A DNA stretch of 41,602 bases, taken from Lojkania enalia (Eukaryota; Ascomycota; Dothideomycetes; Pleosporales). The notes below the pieces were generated by a model. That model saw only the letters and a program-made list of their open reading frames with translations, was not told the DNA's origin and did not search any database. A program made the position numbers and the translations under genes. The stretch spans positions 60,267 through 101,868 of the forward strand of contig ML986756.1 of the NCBI GenBank assembly GCA_010094045.1, in the 5' to 3' direction. Within the stretch, counting starts at the first letter, position 1, and every line of letters begins with the position of its first letter. Shown in pieces: positions 1 to 12,300 of the stretch.

Positions 1-1245
1 TTTAAGCTTATATAAAATACAATTGTAAAATATAGTATATATAATAATAATATCTACAACTTTAATAAAATAGGCTTTTAGATAGATATTATTAGTATTA
101 TAAAGGTTATTATAGGTTTAGAATATTATATAAGGCCTACTTTTATATAGCTAGATAATTATAAGTAGGTTATAGTTATCTAGAATATTTATACTACTAT
201 ATATATAACCCTACTAATTATTATTTATAAAGGACGTATCTATATCTCTATATAGTATAAAGAAGTAGGTATATTATATAATTGGAAAATTTCAGTCTCT
301 AAAAACGGCTGGATAAATAACGCGCTTAGTTTTAAATAGTTAAAGTACTTTAATAAGTATATAAAGATATATTAGATAGGGTTATATAAGCTACTTATTT
401 TAGACGGCTATAAAAGCTACCTTAACTAGAAATTTAAAGATTACTATCTTATATAAAAGATTCTAACGCTTTATATACCTTCTTATTTATTATATATACT
501 TCAGCCTCTTAATATAGTTTACTTTTTACTATTAAAGCTAAAGTACTTATAGTATATATAAGATTTAACGTGCCGACGCGTCTACTATATTAATAAAGAA
601 AACTTCCTTCTAGCTTTTAAGGACGCGTTTTTTAATATATTTACGTATAAGAACTATTAAAAGGCCTTTAAAGTAATAAGAATTATTCTTCTAAACGTAT
701 AGATTATATTAGATTATCTTAATATATAACTATATACTCTACTAGAACTACTTCTATAAAAAGACTTCTAGTAGTCTAAAACTCTAGGTAATATATATAA
801 ATTTAGGTTACAATTAATACTTATATAAAAGTCCTTTATATAATTACTAAAAGAGGTATAAAAAGGATTCTTACAGCTTATAAAAGGTGCTAAATTAATA
901 CTATATTAGAATACGCTTCTTTAAACTTACAACTCTAAGCTTAAAAGGTAATTAAAAGAAGTAACTAAGTATAAAACGCGTAAAAGAAAGTATATTTAGT
1001 ATAGTAGTATAGTATTATATAGCAAGGGATCTTTATATATAGCTGCTGAAGTATCTATAAGCTCTCAGCCCTTTAAGAAAACTCGTAGTACTAATACTTA
1101 AGAAAGGGCTTAACCAGCTTAACGCTACTATAGTAACTATAGTAAGACTAAATATAACGCTCATACGTGCTAAAAAGATAGTAGAGAAAATTCTAAATTA
1201 GATAAAAGTATATTATATATAGAATCTCTTATTAGTATTAAGTAA
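1..1245 (+). pseudogene. RIP-inactivated Fot1-like DDE transposase, C-terminal part
   Basis: One frame (codons starting at positions 1, 4, 7 and so on) reads through the catalytic core of a pogo/Fot1 transposase. A GW-x-NN-type segment lies near 309. The second catalytic Asp is in an LDGY block at 400-411 (family form DGH). A PS-x-LLYILQPL block near 480-510 matches the family's HSSHLLQPLD region. At the C terminus a C-X2-C-X4-H-X4-C knuckle can be read at 1129-1170, with two Cys and the His changed to Tyr (TGT or CAT to TAT), as RIP would do. Many TAG/TAA stops interrupt the frame. The N-terminal DNA-binding part is off the window. The stop position is approximate. Confidence 0.75.
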
Positions 1246-1274
1246 ATTAACTTTTTATATATAGTGTTTGTTAC

Positions 1275-1323
1275 GCTAAGAAAAAGTAGCTGCTTTAATA
1301 GTTTAGCCGCTTTAATAGTAGAA
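1275..1323 (+). repeat. Right terminal inverted repeat of Fot1-like copy 1
   Basis: About 49 bases from GCTAAGAAAAAGTAG to GTAGAA, followed by TA. Inside is a direct subrepeat of the form GCxGCTTTAATAGTTTA/GCCGCTTTAATAGTAGA. It matches 24,242-24,290 directly and 22,452-22,500 as reverse complement. Confidence 0.85.
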
Positions 1324-2790
1324 TATATTATATCTAGACCTATATTAGGTATTCTATAGTTTAGGTAGAGATAGTAGGGATATAATAGGCTATTTTAGTT
1401 AACCGGTCGATAATAACTATAATTAAGTTATATACTTAACTAAGAAATAGACTTAAAGAGAGTTTTATAATAAAATTAAACGTAACTTACTCTTATAATC
1501 TACTTAATATAGGTAATAATTATAATAGGCTATAAAACTTATACTTAAGAGCTTTTGCTCTTCTATATTTTAAATAATCCTGATAGTAGGCTTTAATATT
1601 ATCTTTTATACCTTTCTACTAAAATTAATATAATACTCTCTTATATATTTTTATCTATCTTCTATAATCTACTATAGAATAGTTATATATCTAATTAAGA
1701 GCGTTTTACTTCTTTTAGAATATTATTAGCTCTATCTTCTCTTTATTACCTTCTTTAGCCTACTCCGGGCTGTTATAGTATTCTCAGTCTAAAGAAGAGG
1801 TTTCTTCTACTTCTTAAGTAGGAGAAAAATTTTTCTAAATAGTCTATATATAAATTAATATTACTAAAACTTTAAGAATTTTAGTACTATTATTCTAGTC
1901 TAAATTAGTTCTTTCTACTCTTTTTAGACTAATCTTAGTATATATAGGTTTAATATATCTTATATTAGACTTTTTTAAAGGTACCTATACTTCCTTTATA
2001 TAGTCTAGTTAATATAATAGTCTATCGGCTAGGTTAAGTTTACTAGGCCGGTAGATAAAGTTATAATTATACTTAGTAAACTTAAGATATAATTATATAT
2101 ATTAATAGACTAAAGTTTTTATTTCTATAAACTAATAGAGGTTATTATAATTTATATAAAAGTTAAACGTAACTTCTTATAAGTACTAATATTAGTACTC
2201 TAAACTTTCTACTATTATAAGTAGTTTCTAATTATATATATTATAGTTGTATTCTATTATACTAAACTTTTTTAAAAAGAAATTAATAGGTTATTATATT
2301 ATCTTACCTATTTACTCTTCTATAAGCTAGCTAAGAATTCCTAAAATAGCGCTTTTAGAAGTATTAACCTTAACCCTTATAGGCCGAGTTAGCTTATAAT
2401 AAGTTAGGATAGAAATATTTAAAAAAGCTTTCTTTAACTATTAAAAGGCCTCTAGTCCTTTCTAACTAATATCTAACTCTTAACTTTCTTCTCTTCTCTA
2501 GATATAGTCTTTTTTAGCAGCCTTTAGCTCCTTTTAAATTAATTTTATTAAAGGTAAGGTAATCTTTAAAAATCCTATAATAAACCTATAGTAGTAGTTT
2601 ATAAATCTAATAAAAATCTATATATCTTATATAGTTTATAAAACTAGCTAATTTTAGATAGTTTTTAACTAAAAGTAGTTAAATTTAATATCTTTAGAGT
2701 AAATAATAAACCTTAAATAGTTTATTTCTCTAGTATAGAAGTTATATTTACTAAGTTTTATAAAGAGTTTAGCCTTATATAGTTTCTAAA
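1324..2790 (-). mobile_element. Element C (Ty3/Gypsy), downstream pol segment
   Basis: This is the left arm of the oldest element in the cluster, read on the minus strand. The 2786-2790 CTAAA duplication marks where element B was inserted. The reading frame continues from 22,376-22,451, which carries the RT Y-L-D-N box. The left border is the TA beside Fot1-like copy 1. AT content is extreme and stops are frequent. The integrase, chromodomain (if any) and 3' LTR of C are not visible and must lie beyond the Fot1 copy or be lost. Confidence 0.8.
1900..2790 (-). pseudogene. RIP-inactivated Gypsy pol of element C: RT C-terminal end and RNase H
   Basis: Read on the minus strand, 2790 downward gives the end of a Gypsy reverse transcriptase: NFYTREINYLRFIIYSKDIK, then a D-I-x-I-F-I-R-F-x-N-Y-Y-R-F segment (family form: F-L-G-F-x-N-F-Y-R-R-F). 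The RNase H follows, with NFFLKKFS, IEYNYNIY, a block matching the TDHKNL region, and IYRPSKLNLADRL (family form: YRPGK-x-N-x-x-ADALSR) near 2030-2065. Stops fall mostly at expected Gln or Trp positions. Recognition rests on motif order, not an alignment. The region from 1324 to 1900 is the degraded linker towards integrase and has no motif I can name. Confidence 0.7.
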
Positions 2791-3093
2791 TATTATAGAC
2801 GCTTACGTATAGTTGGTTAATTATACTTTAGGTAGTTAACTCTATTACTATATACTATATATAAATATTAAAACGTTGTATAAAAAATAGAAATATCTAT
2901 ATTATATAGGTTTTTATAGGAGTTAGGTCTATACTATTATACGGGCTAGCCGGGTCGGCGAAACTTTTCTCTATTATAGTTATAATAAGTCGGTTATATT
3001 CTAGCTAGCAGCTAATAACTATTACTAGCAGCTGGTTCGGGTATTATAGTAAGAGTAGTATAGGTATAGAGGTGTTACGATATTACTATAATA
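2791..3093 (-). repeat. 3' LTR of element B
   Basis: A 303-bp LTR, reverse complement of A's LTRs. It begins TATTATAGACGC and ends with the RIP-altered terminus ATAATA. CTAAA precedes it. The B 3' untranslated segment (3094-3336), including the altered polypurine tract, follows. Confidence 0.92.
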
Positions 3094-3336
3094 GTACCTT
3101 CCTCTTAGTTATAAGCTCCTATAAATTAGGTCTTTATATTATATTTAGGTTATTTATAATTAAGTAGTAGTTATTAATACTAGTATTAGTTAAGATTATA
3201 GGTATATTAGCGCGATTAGTTATTATTATATAGTAGTACTATACTAGGGATTAGATTAGATTATAGGTATATCAGCGCGACTAGTAATTAATAGTAGTAT
3301 TATATTAGGGGTTAGGTTGGTTCGATTTATATAGTA
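3094..3336 (-). mobile_element. Element B 3' untranslated segment, cut by the insertion of A
   Basis: Reverse complement of A's 8757-9047 region between the pol stop and the 3' LTR. It holds the same repeated motif (a CGCGA-type block with flanking GGTATAT). It stops at TAGTA (3332-3336), A's target duplication. The continuation is at 9351 onward. Confidence 0.88.
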
Positions 3337-3639
3337 TGTTACGGTAATACCACAACACCTCTGCACCTACACCACCCTTACTATAATACCTGAACTAGCT
3401 GCCAGCGACAGCTGTCAGCTATTAGCTAGAATATAACCGACTTATCTTAACCGCGATGGAGGAAGGTTTCGCCGACCCGGCTAGCCCGTGCAGCAGCACA
3501 GACCTAGCCCCTATAAAAACCTGTATAATATAGATATCTCTGTTCTTTATGCAACGTCTTAATATTCACATATAGTATATAGTAATAGAGTTGACTACTT
3601 AAAGTACGATTAACCAACTGCGCGTAAGCGTCCGTGATA
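3337..3639 (+). repeat. 5' LTR of element A
   Basis: Runs from TGTTACGGTAATACC to CGTCCGTGATA, 303 bp. Compared by eye with the 3' LTR it shows about 29 differences and no indel, all of them transitions. A TATA-like CCTATAAAAACC lies at about 3510. I could not assign a tRNA primer binding site just after it. Confidence 0.95.
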
Positions 3640-3692
3640 TTATATTATGTTATCTACTATTATACGCTATAGACGAGAACGCGCTTATTAGC

Positions 3693-4900
3693 ATGCTTAA
3701 AGAGATCTAGAGCAAGCTGGACTTTTTATAGTAGAAGAACGAGATGCTAGCAGAGGCCTTAGTAACCCAGGAGAACCGCTATAAGTTAGACCTTAAAGCG
3801 ATACGAAGGGAATTCAGTAGCCGCTAAACGGCTACCCCTCTACTAGCTACTGGCATATTAACAGCAATAGAACTATCACCCGCCCTTAGCCCGACTCAGC
3901 CTACAACCCTAGCTTCTAAATAGATGCCTGCGTTAACCCCTAATCCGCCTAAAACTACGTATAACCCGCATTTCCGTTCCGACTACTTACCCGACCCTCT
4001 AATATTCTCTAGTAAACGCTTAGAGCTTTCACACTTTATTAGGAAGCTCTGCTATAAACTAGAAGGAAACGCTGACCGATACCCAACCAAACGTACCCGC
4101 CTTCTATATACCTATTCCCGCCTAGAACGAGACCCAGCAATATTAGTTAACCTATTAATAGACAAGGGTATCAACTCTGTAGACAGCTTGGTCGCCTTCT
4201 TAGAATCCACCTATAGCGACCGGAACAAGGAGACTATAGTATAGAGCAAGCTAGAGACCTTAAAGTAAGGCTAAAGCAGGTTCCCTACTCACTTTGCTAA
4301 ATTCCAACGCCTGATTGTAGACACTAAACTGAATAAGACTGGACAAATCGCATATCTTCGACGTTCTCTCTCTAATAAGCTCCGCCGTGCTATAATTAGT
4401 GTTATGATACCTGGCACCCTGAACGACTACGCTAACCTGATTTCCCTGTATGATACTAACCTATATTACCTACCCAGCAACTACCGCAAACAACCGAAGT
4501 ATTATACTACTTACTAGAAGGACCCGAACGCTATAGAACTCGATACTTCTAGCTACGCGCCTGTAGGCTCTAATAAATAAGAAAGGCGCTGCTGTAAAGG
4601 ACGCTGTTATAAGTATAGCAGTAAGAGATATATTTCGCCAGAATGCAGCGCCCCTCTACTATTAATCCATTAAGGGTCTCAGAGCCCTACTATACCCCGT
4701 AGGTCCTACTCTTAATCCTCCGACCAATCCTCCGACCGATCCTTAATACGCTCATTATCCTATAGATAAGGCTGTTACTCTCGCTCCCGAACGCAGCTAG
4801 TCTTACTGACTAGAACGTCGCTAAAAGGTCCGTCTTAGAAGTAAGTTGCCTCCCGGGACTACGCCTACACCGAATCTCTATATATTTATAGAACCAGCCC
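3693..4900 (+). pseudogene. RIP-inactivated gag of element A (with CCHC knuckle)
   Basis: The gag frame begins most likely at the ATG at 3693 and shares its frame with the longest open stretch (3924-4244, 106 codons). The stretch has capsid-like features: P-D-P-L-x-F, S-x-K-R-L-E-L, then R-x-x-Y-x-Y-S-R-L, and a region rich in charged helix formers. A C-X2-C-X4-H-X4-C nucleocapsid knuckle lies at 4605-4646, with its second Cys and its His both changed to Tyr (TAT), as expected from RIP. Stops occur at 3708, 3729 and others, mostly TAG/TAA. The end of gag is not certain, because pol takes over in another frame by 4970. Confidence 0.75.
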
Positions 4901-7900
4901 CCACAGAAACAGTTATAGGACTACTAGATCCTAGCTCCTTTCTCGATCCGTTAAGACCTAGTCTAGTAAGATATTAATGTTCTTATTAACACTGGGGCTA
5001 CTAGTTATAGCTATATCTATAGAGACCTTATATATACCCTGAAACTCTGAAAGATACAACTCCTATATAACCTATACCTAACCGGCTTTAATAGAGAAGT
5101 CCTCTATAGGGGGACTATCTCCTATTTAGTTACTCTAACCCTCTAATACCTGAACTATTTAGAGATAGCACGTCTCTATATAACTATACTAAGAAAACAC
5201 TAGTTGATTCTAGGACAGCTATAAATACATAAGTATTGTATAAACCTAGACTACGAGAACGAACAGCTGGTCTTTACCGCTAACCGATACCTGACTCGAT
5301 GCTTATAACCTACTAGCGCTACTATCTGCTAATAGGCTACTTAAACGGTTATTAAAGACCGTAAACTACCTAAACCTGATATAAAAGGAGATCCTAAAGT
5401 AACTAATTTACAACCCTTATATAGCCCGAAGCCCAGGCAGCGCCGCTTAAAGCTCCGCCTGTTAAGCTATACCTGATATAATTACTAGCTACCTAAAATG
5501 CTGCGCTAGTTAAAAGAACCTAAAATTGAAACTAATCTAACCTCGGACGAAAATTATAGCTAAGAGGACCTATCTAAGCCTAAATACTTGAAGTCTGTGC
5601 TACAGCTAGATATATACTGTATAAGCGCCGTACTGCTGATCTAACTCTTCTAGTAACCTAACTATAAAATCTTCGCTATATTAATAGCTGATATTAATAA
5701 GGCTCTAGCCCTAAAGGTGTATACTAACCCTATTACTAAAGTACCTAAAGAATATTATAACCTGTTATCTATCTTCTTATATAAGGATGTAGATAAGCTG
5801 CCTAAATAACGACCGTACGATTATAAGATTAAACTAGAGAATAGTAAGTAAGCCAGCTTCAGTCTACTCTACGGGATGTCCTAGAACGAGTTGAAGGTAC
5901 TAAGGAAGTACCTTAACAAGAACTTGTCTAAGGGATTTATTAGAGCAAGCTTATTACTAGTAGCTATACCTATAATCTTTGTAAAGAAACCTAGAGGTAG
6001 TCTCTAATTCTACGTAGACTACAGAGCCCTAAACACTATTACTATTAAGAACTAATACCCGATTCTACTAATCTAAGAAATGTTAACCCGACTTAGTAAG
6101 GCTAAGTACTATATAAAACTCGATATTATTACTACGTTTAATAAGCTAAGGATTGCTAAGGGAGACGAATAGAAGACTACCTTTTATACACGCTACGGGC
6201 TGTTTAAATACCTAGTAATACCCTTTAGCCTAGCTAATACTTTAAGCACGTTCCAGCACTTCGTAAACAACGTGCTAAGACTATACCTCAACGTGTTCTA
6301 TACTGCCTACATCGACGATATTCTAATATTTAGTAAGAATCTGAAGGATTATAAGCAGTATATCCGGCTAGTTCTTAAAGCCTTAAGAGCGAATAGTCTA
6401 CAGCTTAATATAGATAAGTACGAGTTCTACTAGTTAGAAGTAACCTACCTAGGGTATATAATTACTATAGAAGGGATCTGTATAGACCCGAAGAAGGTAG
6501 AGACAATTGTTAACTAGAAATACTCTAAGAATATAAAAGATATTTAAGCCTTTATAGGCTTCGCGAACTTCTACCGACGATTTATTAGCAACTTCTTATA
6601 GAAAGTTTTCCCCTTAGTAGCCCTGACTAAGAAGAATACTCGATTCGACTGGAATGATAGCTGTTAATATTCCTTCGACTACCTAAAGGATGCCTTTATC
6701 TCTATACCAATTCTCTAATACTTTAACCCTAAGCTACTAATAGTAGTAGAAGCCGACGCGTTCGACTTTATAACAGCCGGCGTGCTGTCCTAGAGAGGCG
6801 CTGACGGTGAACTAAGACCTATTACCTACTTCTCTAAGCGTATAAACCCTACTGAAGGCAATTATAAAATATATAATAAGGAACTGCTCGCGATTATCTA
6901 ATATTTTAAGTAATAGAGGCCCGAATTAGAAGGCGCAGCATTTCCTATAGAAGTACTAAGCGATTATAAGAACCTATAATACTTCGCAACGACGAAGTAG
7001 CTAAGCTACTAATAGGCCTGTTAGTTAGAATACCTGTTAAGGTTCAACTTCAGCATTATATACCAACCCAGAAAACTTGGAGAGAAGCCTGATGCCTTAA
7101 CTCGAAGGTTACAGGACGAGTCTATATAAGAAGAGGCCCGTAGAGGTTGTAAACAGATATTACTTCGCCCTAAACTATTCCGACAGATAGAAGTAGGCTA
7201 ATTAATTATAGATATTATCGACGAAAAATACCCGAACGATAATCTGATCTAAGATACCCTAAAGCTATTAAGAGAAGAAGCCTATTAATCTAAGCTCTTA
7301 ACTCTAGCTAACTATAAAAAGCACAACAACCGATTATACTACTAAGATTAACTTGTAGTACTAGACTACGATGAGCTGAAGCTTAAGCTGCTGTAAACTA
7401 TCTACGACTCGCCGTCCAGCGGACACTCTAGTCGAGGAAAGACCTTAGAACTACTCCAGCGCGAGTACTATTAGTTAAAGATGTTCGACTCGGTACAATA
7501 ATATATAGACTGTTGTTATATATGCTAAAGAAGTAAGGCTTCTAGAGAGAAGTACTATAGATTACTAAAACCGTTACCTATACCTGAACGAAGGTTTTAA
7601 AACATTTCTATAAACTTTATAACTAATCTACTAGAATTAAAAGGTTGTACGAATATTATAGTGGTAGTTAATAGGCTCAGTAAGTATAGACACCTGATAC
7701 TATGTGCAAGAATCGAAGCTCCTAACATTATCCGACTATTCCGTCGCTATATATAGGTTTACTATAGACTGCTATGTACTATTACGTCCGACCGTAGGAT
7801 ATAGTTTATCTCTACCTTCTACTAAAAGCTCTATAAACAGCTATAAATTAACACGCGCATGTTAACTAGCTTCTACTTAAAGACTGATAGCTAGATAGAG

Positions 7901-8752
7901 AACGCTAACGCAGTGATAGAACAAGTTCTCTAAGCTTACACCAGCTACGAATAAGATAACTAGGTTAAATAGCTACTAACAGCGCAGTTTAAAGCGAACA
8001 ATATAGTATCTAAATTAATAAAAGTCTCCCCATTTCTAGCCTGCTTTAGCCAGCACCCTTAAATGGGCTTTAAGCCGCCTATAGGGATCTATTAACTGCT
8101 AAAATAGTCCCTAATAGCCTAGAAAGCTAATAGACTAGTTAATAAGATGAAGAATATTATAGAGTATATTAGAGAAGAACTCACCTGGGTACAAGCGCTC
8201 TAATAAGAGTACGCTAACCGTAAGCGCGTATCAGCCCCCGACTACTAGGTTAGTAATCTAGTCTAGCTAGATACTAGAAATATACGCATACGAAGACCGT
8301 TGAAAAAACTTAACTAGAAGAATATAAGCCCCTATAAGGTTATCGCGAAGGTGTTCTCGCACGCTTATAGACTAAAGCTACCTAAATCGGCTAAAATACA
8401 TCCTATATTCTATATATCGCTATTACAGCCAGCACCTAAGTTGTCTAACTACTTGCCTAGTCAACAAGTACACAACCCTGAACCTATCGAGATTGATAGA
8501 GAACTAGAATACCTCGTCGAGCGAATAGAAGATCTCTACTACAACCGACAGAGACGCCGGCACGAATACCTAGTTAAGTAGACTAGCTATCACGACCTAG
8601 AATAGTACCCAGCTAGTAACTTTACTGAGATAACTGCCGCAGAAGATTACTATACTAGAAACCCGAATAAATAAGACCCGAATACGATATTACATCTAGA
8701 TCCTTAATTAGGCGCTAGGGTCTAATCTAAGTATGTTCCTAGACGCCTGTAA
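4900..8752 (+). pseudogene. RIP-inactivated pol of element A (PR-RT-RNase H-IN-chromodomain)
   Basis: One frame, -1 relative to gag, can be followed from the protease to the chromodomain. The protease box N-T-G-A (from DTGA) is at 4988-4999. The RT active site YIDDILIF is intact at 6308-6331. The RT end and RNase H follow (G-F-x-N-F-Y-R-R-F near 6556, TYFSKR near 6825). The integrase zinc-binding Cys pair lies near 7510-7530, and its core lies at about 7600-7950. An open 76-codon stretch (8351-8581) holds the integrase C-terminal end and the start of a chromodomain (EYLVERIEDLYYNRQRRR). The frame reaches a TAA at 8750-8752. Internal stops are almost all TAG/TAA. The start is approximate. Confidence 0.85.
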
Positions 8753-9030
8753 TAATACTGTACCGATATAACGCCAGCAACAATACTGCTACCGATCCCT
8801 AGCATGGTACTGCTACATAAACTGAACCGACCCGATCCCTAGTATAGTACTACTATATAATAACAACCGGTCGCGCTAATATACCTGCGACCTAACCTAA
8901 TCCCTATACTACTATCAACTACTAGTCGCGCTAATATATATGCGACCTTAACTAATGCTAGTATTAATAACTGCTACTTAATTATAAATAACCTAAATAT
9001 AACACGAAGACCTAACTCGCAGGAGCTTAT
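8753..9030 (+). repeat. 3' untranslated region of A with degenerate tandem motifs
   Basis: Between the pol stop and the polypurine tract, two kinds of degenerate repeat are visible: a CGATCCCTAGxATxGTACTxCTA unit (twice, about 8794-8850), and a GTCGCGCTAATATAxxTGCGACCT unit (about 8867 and 8927). The reverse complement of the same array is present in B (3094-3336). No coding potential seen. Confidence 0.65.
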
Positions 9031-9047
9031 AATTAAAAGGGGGGTAC
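9031..9047 (+). promoter_or_regulatory. Polypurine tract of element A
   Basis: AATTAAAAGGGGGGTAC immediately precedes the 3' LTR. This is the expected position and composition of the plus-strand primer. Confidence 0.8.
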
Positions 9048-9350
9048 TGTCACGGTAATACCGCGACACCTCTACACCTACACCACCCTTACTATAATAC
9101 CTAAACCAGCTGCTAGCGATAGCTATTAGCTGTTAGCTGGAATATAACCGACTTGTCTTAACCGCGATAGAGGAAGGTTTCGCCGACCCAGCTAGCCCGT
9201 GTAGTAGCATAGACCTAGCCCCTATAAAAACCTGTATAATATAGATATCTCTATTCTTCATATAATGTCTTAATATTTACACGTAGTATGTAGTAATAGA
9301 GTTGACTGCTTAAAGTGCGATTAACCAACTGCGCGTAAGCGTCCGTAATA
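9048..9350 (+). repeat. 3' LTR of element A
   Basis: 303 bp, TGTCACGGTAATACC to CGTCCGTAATA, followed by the TAGTA duplication. It retains some CpG that the 5' LTR has lost, and the reverse. Confidence 0.95.
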
Positions 9351-9355
9351 TAGTA

Positions 9356-12300
9356 GTATTATATTAGAGATTAGTAGTAGTATTATTACTAGTATTATAT
9401 TAGTATAGTATTATTGTAGGCGTCTAAGAATATACTTAAATAAGACTCTAGCGTCTAATTAAGAATCTAAATATAATATTATATTTAGGTCTTATTTATT
9501 CGGGTTTTTAGTATAGTAATCTTCTATAGTAGTTATCTTAGTAAAGTTATTAGCTGGGTACTATTCTAGGTTATAATAGCTAGTCTACTTAACTAGATAT
9601 TTGTGCCGGCGTCTCTATTAGTTATAGTAGAGGTCTTCTATTTACTTAACAAGATATTCTAATTTTCTATTAATTTTAATAGGTTTAGGGTTATATATTT
9701 ATTAACTAGATAAGTAGTTAAATAACTTAAGTACTAGCTATAATAGTAATATATAGAATATAGGATATATTTTAGCTAATTCGGGTAGCTTTAGTCTATA
9801 AGCGTATAAGAATACCTTTATAATAACCTTATAGGGGCTTATATTCTTCTAGTTAAGTTTTTTTAACGGTCTTTATATATATATATTTCTAGCGTCTAGT
9901 TAGACTAGATTACTAATCTAGTAGTTAGAGGCTAGTACGCGCTTATAGTTAGCATACTCTTATTAAAGCGCTTATACCTAGGTAAGTTCTTCTCTAATAT
10001 ACTCTATAATATCCTTTATCTTATTAACTAGTCTATTAGCTTTCTAAACTATTAAGGACTATTTTAGTAGTTAATAAATCCCTATAGGCGGCTTAAAGCC
10101 TATTTAAAGGTACTAGCTAAAGTAGGCTAGAAATAGAGAGACTTTTATTAATTTAGATACTATATTATTCGCTTTAAACTACGCTGTTAGCAGCTATTTA
10201 ACTTAGTTATCTTATTTATAGCTAGTATAGGCTTAGAGAACTTGTTCTATTACTGCGTTAGCGTTCTCTATCTAGCTATTAGTCTTTAAGTAGAAGCTAG
10301 TTAATATACGCGTATTAATTTATAGCTGTTTATAGAGTTCTTAATAGAAGGTAGAAATAAACTATATTCTACAGTTGAATATAATAGTACGTAGTAGTTT
10401 ATAGTAAACCTATATATAGCAACGTAATAGTTAAATAATATTAGGAGCTTCGATTCTTATATATAGTATTAGGTATCTATACTTACTAAGTCTATTAACT
10501 ACTACTATAATATTTATATAACTTTCTAATTCTAGTAGATTAGTTATAAAGTCTATAGAAATATCTTAAAACCTTCGTTTAGGTATAGGTAATAGTTTTA
10601 GTAATCTATAGTACTTCTCTTTAGAAGTCTTACTTCTTTAGTATATATAACAACAGCCTATATATTATTATATCGAGTTAAATATCTTTAACTAATAGTA
10701 CTCGCGCTAGAGTAGTTCTAAGGTCTTTTCTTAACTAGAGTATTTACTAGATAGTAAGTTGTAGATAGCTTATAGTAGCTTAAGCTTTAGCTTATTATAG
10801 TCTAATACTATAAGTCGATCTTAGTAGTATAGTTAGTTATTACGCTCTTTATAGTTAGTTAAAATTAGAAACTTAAATTAATAGACTCCTTCTCTTAGTA
10901 GCTTTAGAGTATTTTAGATTAGATTATCGTTCGGGTATTCTTTATCGATAATCTCTATAATTAATTAGCCTACTTCTATCTATTAGAATAGTTTAGGACG
11001 AAGTAATATCTATTAATAACCTCTACAGGCCTTTTCTTATATAGGCTTATCTTATAACCTTTAGGTTAAAGTATTAGGCTTCTCTCTAAGTTTTCTAGGT
11101 TGGTATATAATACTAAAGTTAAACCTTAATAGATATTCTAACTAATAGACCTATTAGTAGTTTAGCTACTTTATTATTATAAAGTATTATAGGTTCTTAT
11201 AATCGCTTAATACTTTTATAGAAAATGCTGTACCTTCTAATTCGGGCCTCTATTATTTAAAATATCGGATAATTATAAGTAGTTCCTTATTATATATCTT
11301 ATAGTTGCTTTTAGTAGGGTTTATATACTTAGAGAAGTAGGTAATAGGTCTTAGTTTACTGTTAGCACCTCTCTAGGATAGTATACCAGCTATTATAAAG
11401 TTAGACGCGTTAGCTTCTACTACTATTAGTAGCTTAGAGTTAAAGTATTAGAAAATTAATATAGAGATAAAGGCATCCTTTAGATAGTTAAAGAAATATT
11501 AACAGCTATTATTCTAGTTAAATTAAGTATTCTTTTTAGTTAGGGCTACTAAGAGGGAGACTTTCTATAAAAAGTTACTAATAAATTGTTAGTAGAAGTT
11601 CGTGAAGCCTATAAAGGCTTAAATATCTTTTATATTCTTAGAGTATTCCTAAATAATAATTATCTCTACCTTTTTTAGGTTTATATAGATCCCTTCTATA
11701 GTAATTATATACCCTAGGTAGATTACTTTTAACTAGTAGAACTTATACTTATCTATATTAAGCTATAGACTATTCACTCTTAAGGTTTTAAGAACTAGCT
11801 AAATATACTACTTATAATTCTTTAGATTCTTACTAAATATTAGAATATTATTAATATAGGTAGTAGAGAATATATTAAAGTATAGTCTTAATATGTTATT
11901 TATAAAGTACTAGAACGTACTTAAAGTATTAGCTAGGTTAAAAGGTATTACTAGATATTTAAACAGCCCGTAGCGTATATAGAAGATAGTTTTCTATTTA
12001 TCTCTTTTAGTAATTCTTAGCTTATTAAACGCGGTAATAATATTAAGTTTTATATAATACTTAGCCTTACTAAATTAGGCTAATATTTCTTAGATTAGTA
12101 GAATCGGGTATTAATTCTTAATAGTAATAGTATTTAGGGCTCTATAGTCTATATAGAATTAGAAACCACCTCTAAATTTCTTTATAAAGATTATAGGTAT
12201 AGCTACTAATAATAAGCTTACTCTAATAAATCCCTTAGATAAGTTCTTATTAAGGTACTTCCTTAGTACCTTTAACTCGTTCTAGAACATCCTATAGAGT

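Larger units (their letters stand above)
1..1323 (+). mobile_element. Fot1/Pot2-like (pogo superfamily) DNA transposon, right part, cut by the window edge
   Basis: This is the 3' two thirds of a cut-and-paste DNA transposon. Its right terminal inverted repeat (about 1275-1323) is the same sequence found at both ends of the complete copy at 22,452-24,290. The base pair after the element is TA, the usual Fot1/Tc1 target. It reads in the opposite orientation to the complete copy. It sits in element C sequence, because C's RNase H region starts directly to its right. Heavy C-to-T and G-to-A change (RIP) has destroyed it. The left end lies outside the window. Confidence 0.85.
3337..9350 (+). mobile_element. 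Element A: full-length Ty3/Gypsy chromovirus inserted into B
   Basis: This is a 6,014-bp LTR retrotransposon with two 303-bp LTRs and a perfect 5-bp TAGTA duplication (3332-3336 and 9351-9355). Order: 5' LTR, gag with CCHC knuckle, protease, RT, RNase H, integrase, chromodomain, 3' untranslated repeats, polypurine tract, 3' LTR. pol order (integrase last) and the chromodomain place it in Ty3/Gypsy, chromovirus type. It has the same family as B but opposite orientation. It keeps more CpG and longer open stretches than B. Both gag and pol still hold many in-frame TAG/TAA stops, so it is not autonomous. Confidence 0.95.

Noticed and set aside
3924..4244. Open 106-codon stretch considered as a separate gene
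   Set aside because: It lies in gag of element A, in the same frame as the nucleocapsid knuckle.
8351..8581. Open 76-codon stretch considered as a separate host gene
   Set aside because: It is in frame with element A's pol and reads as integrase end plus chromodomain, so it is part of the broken polyprotein.
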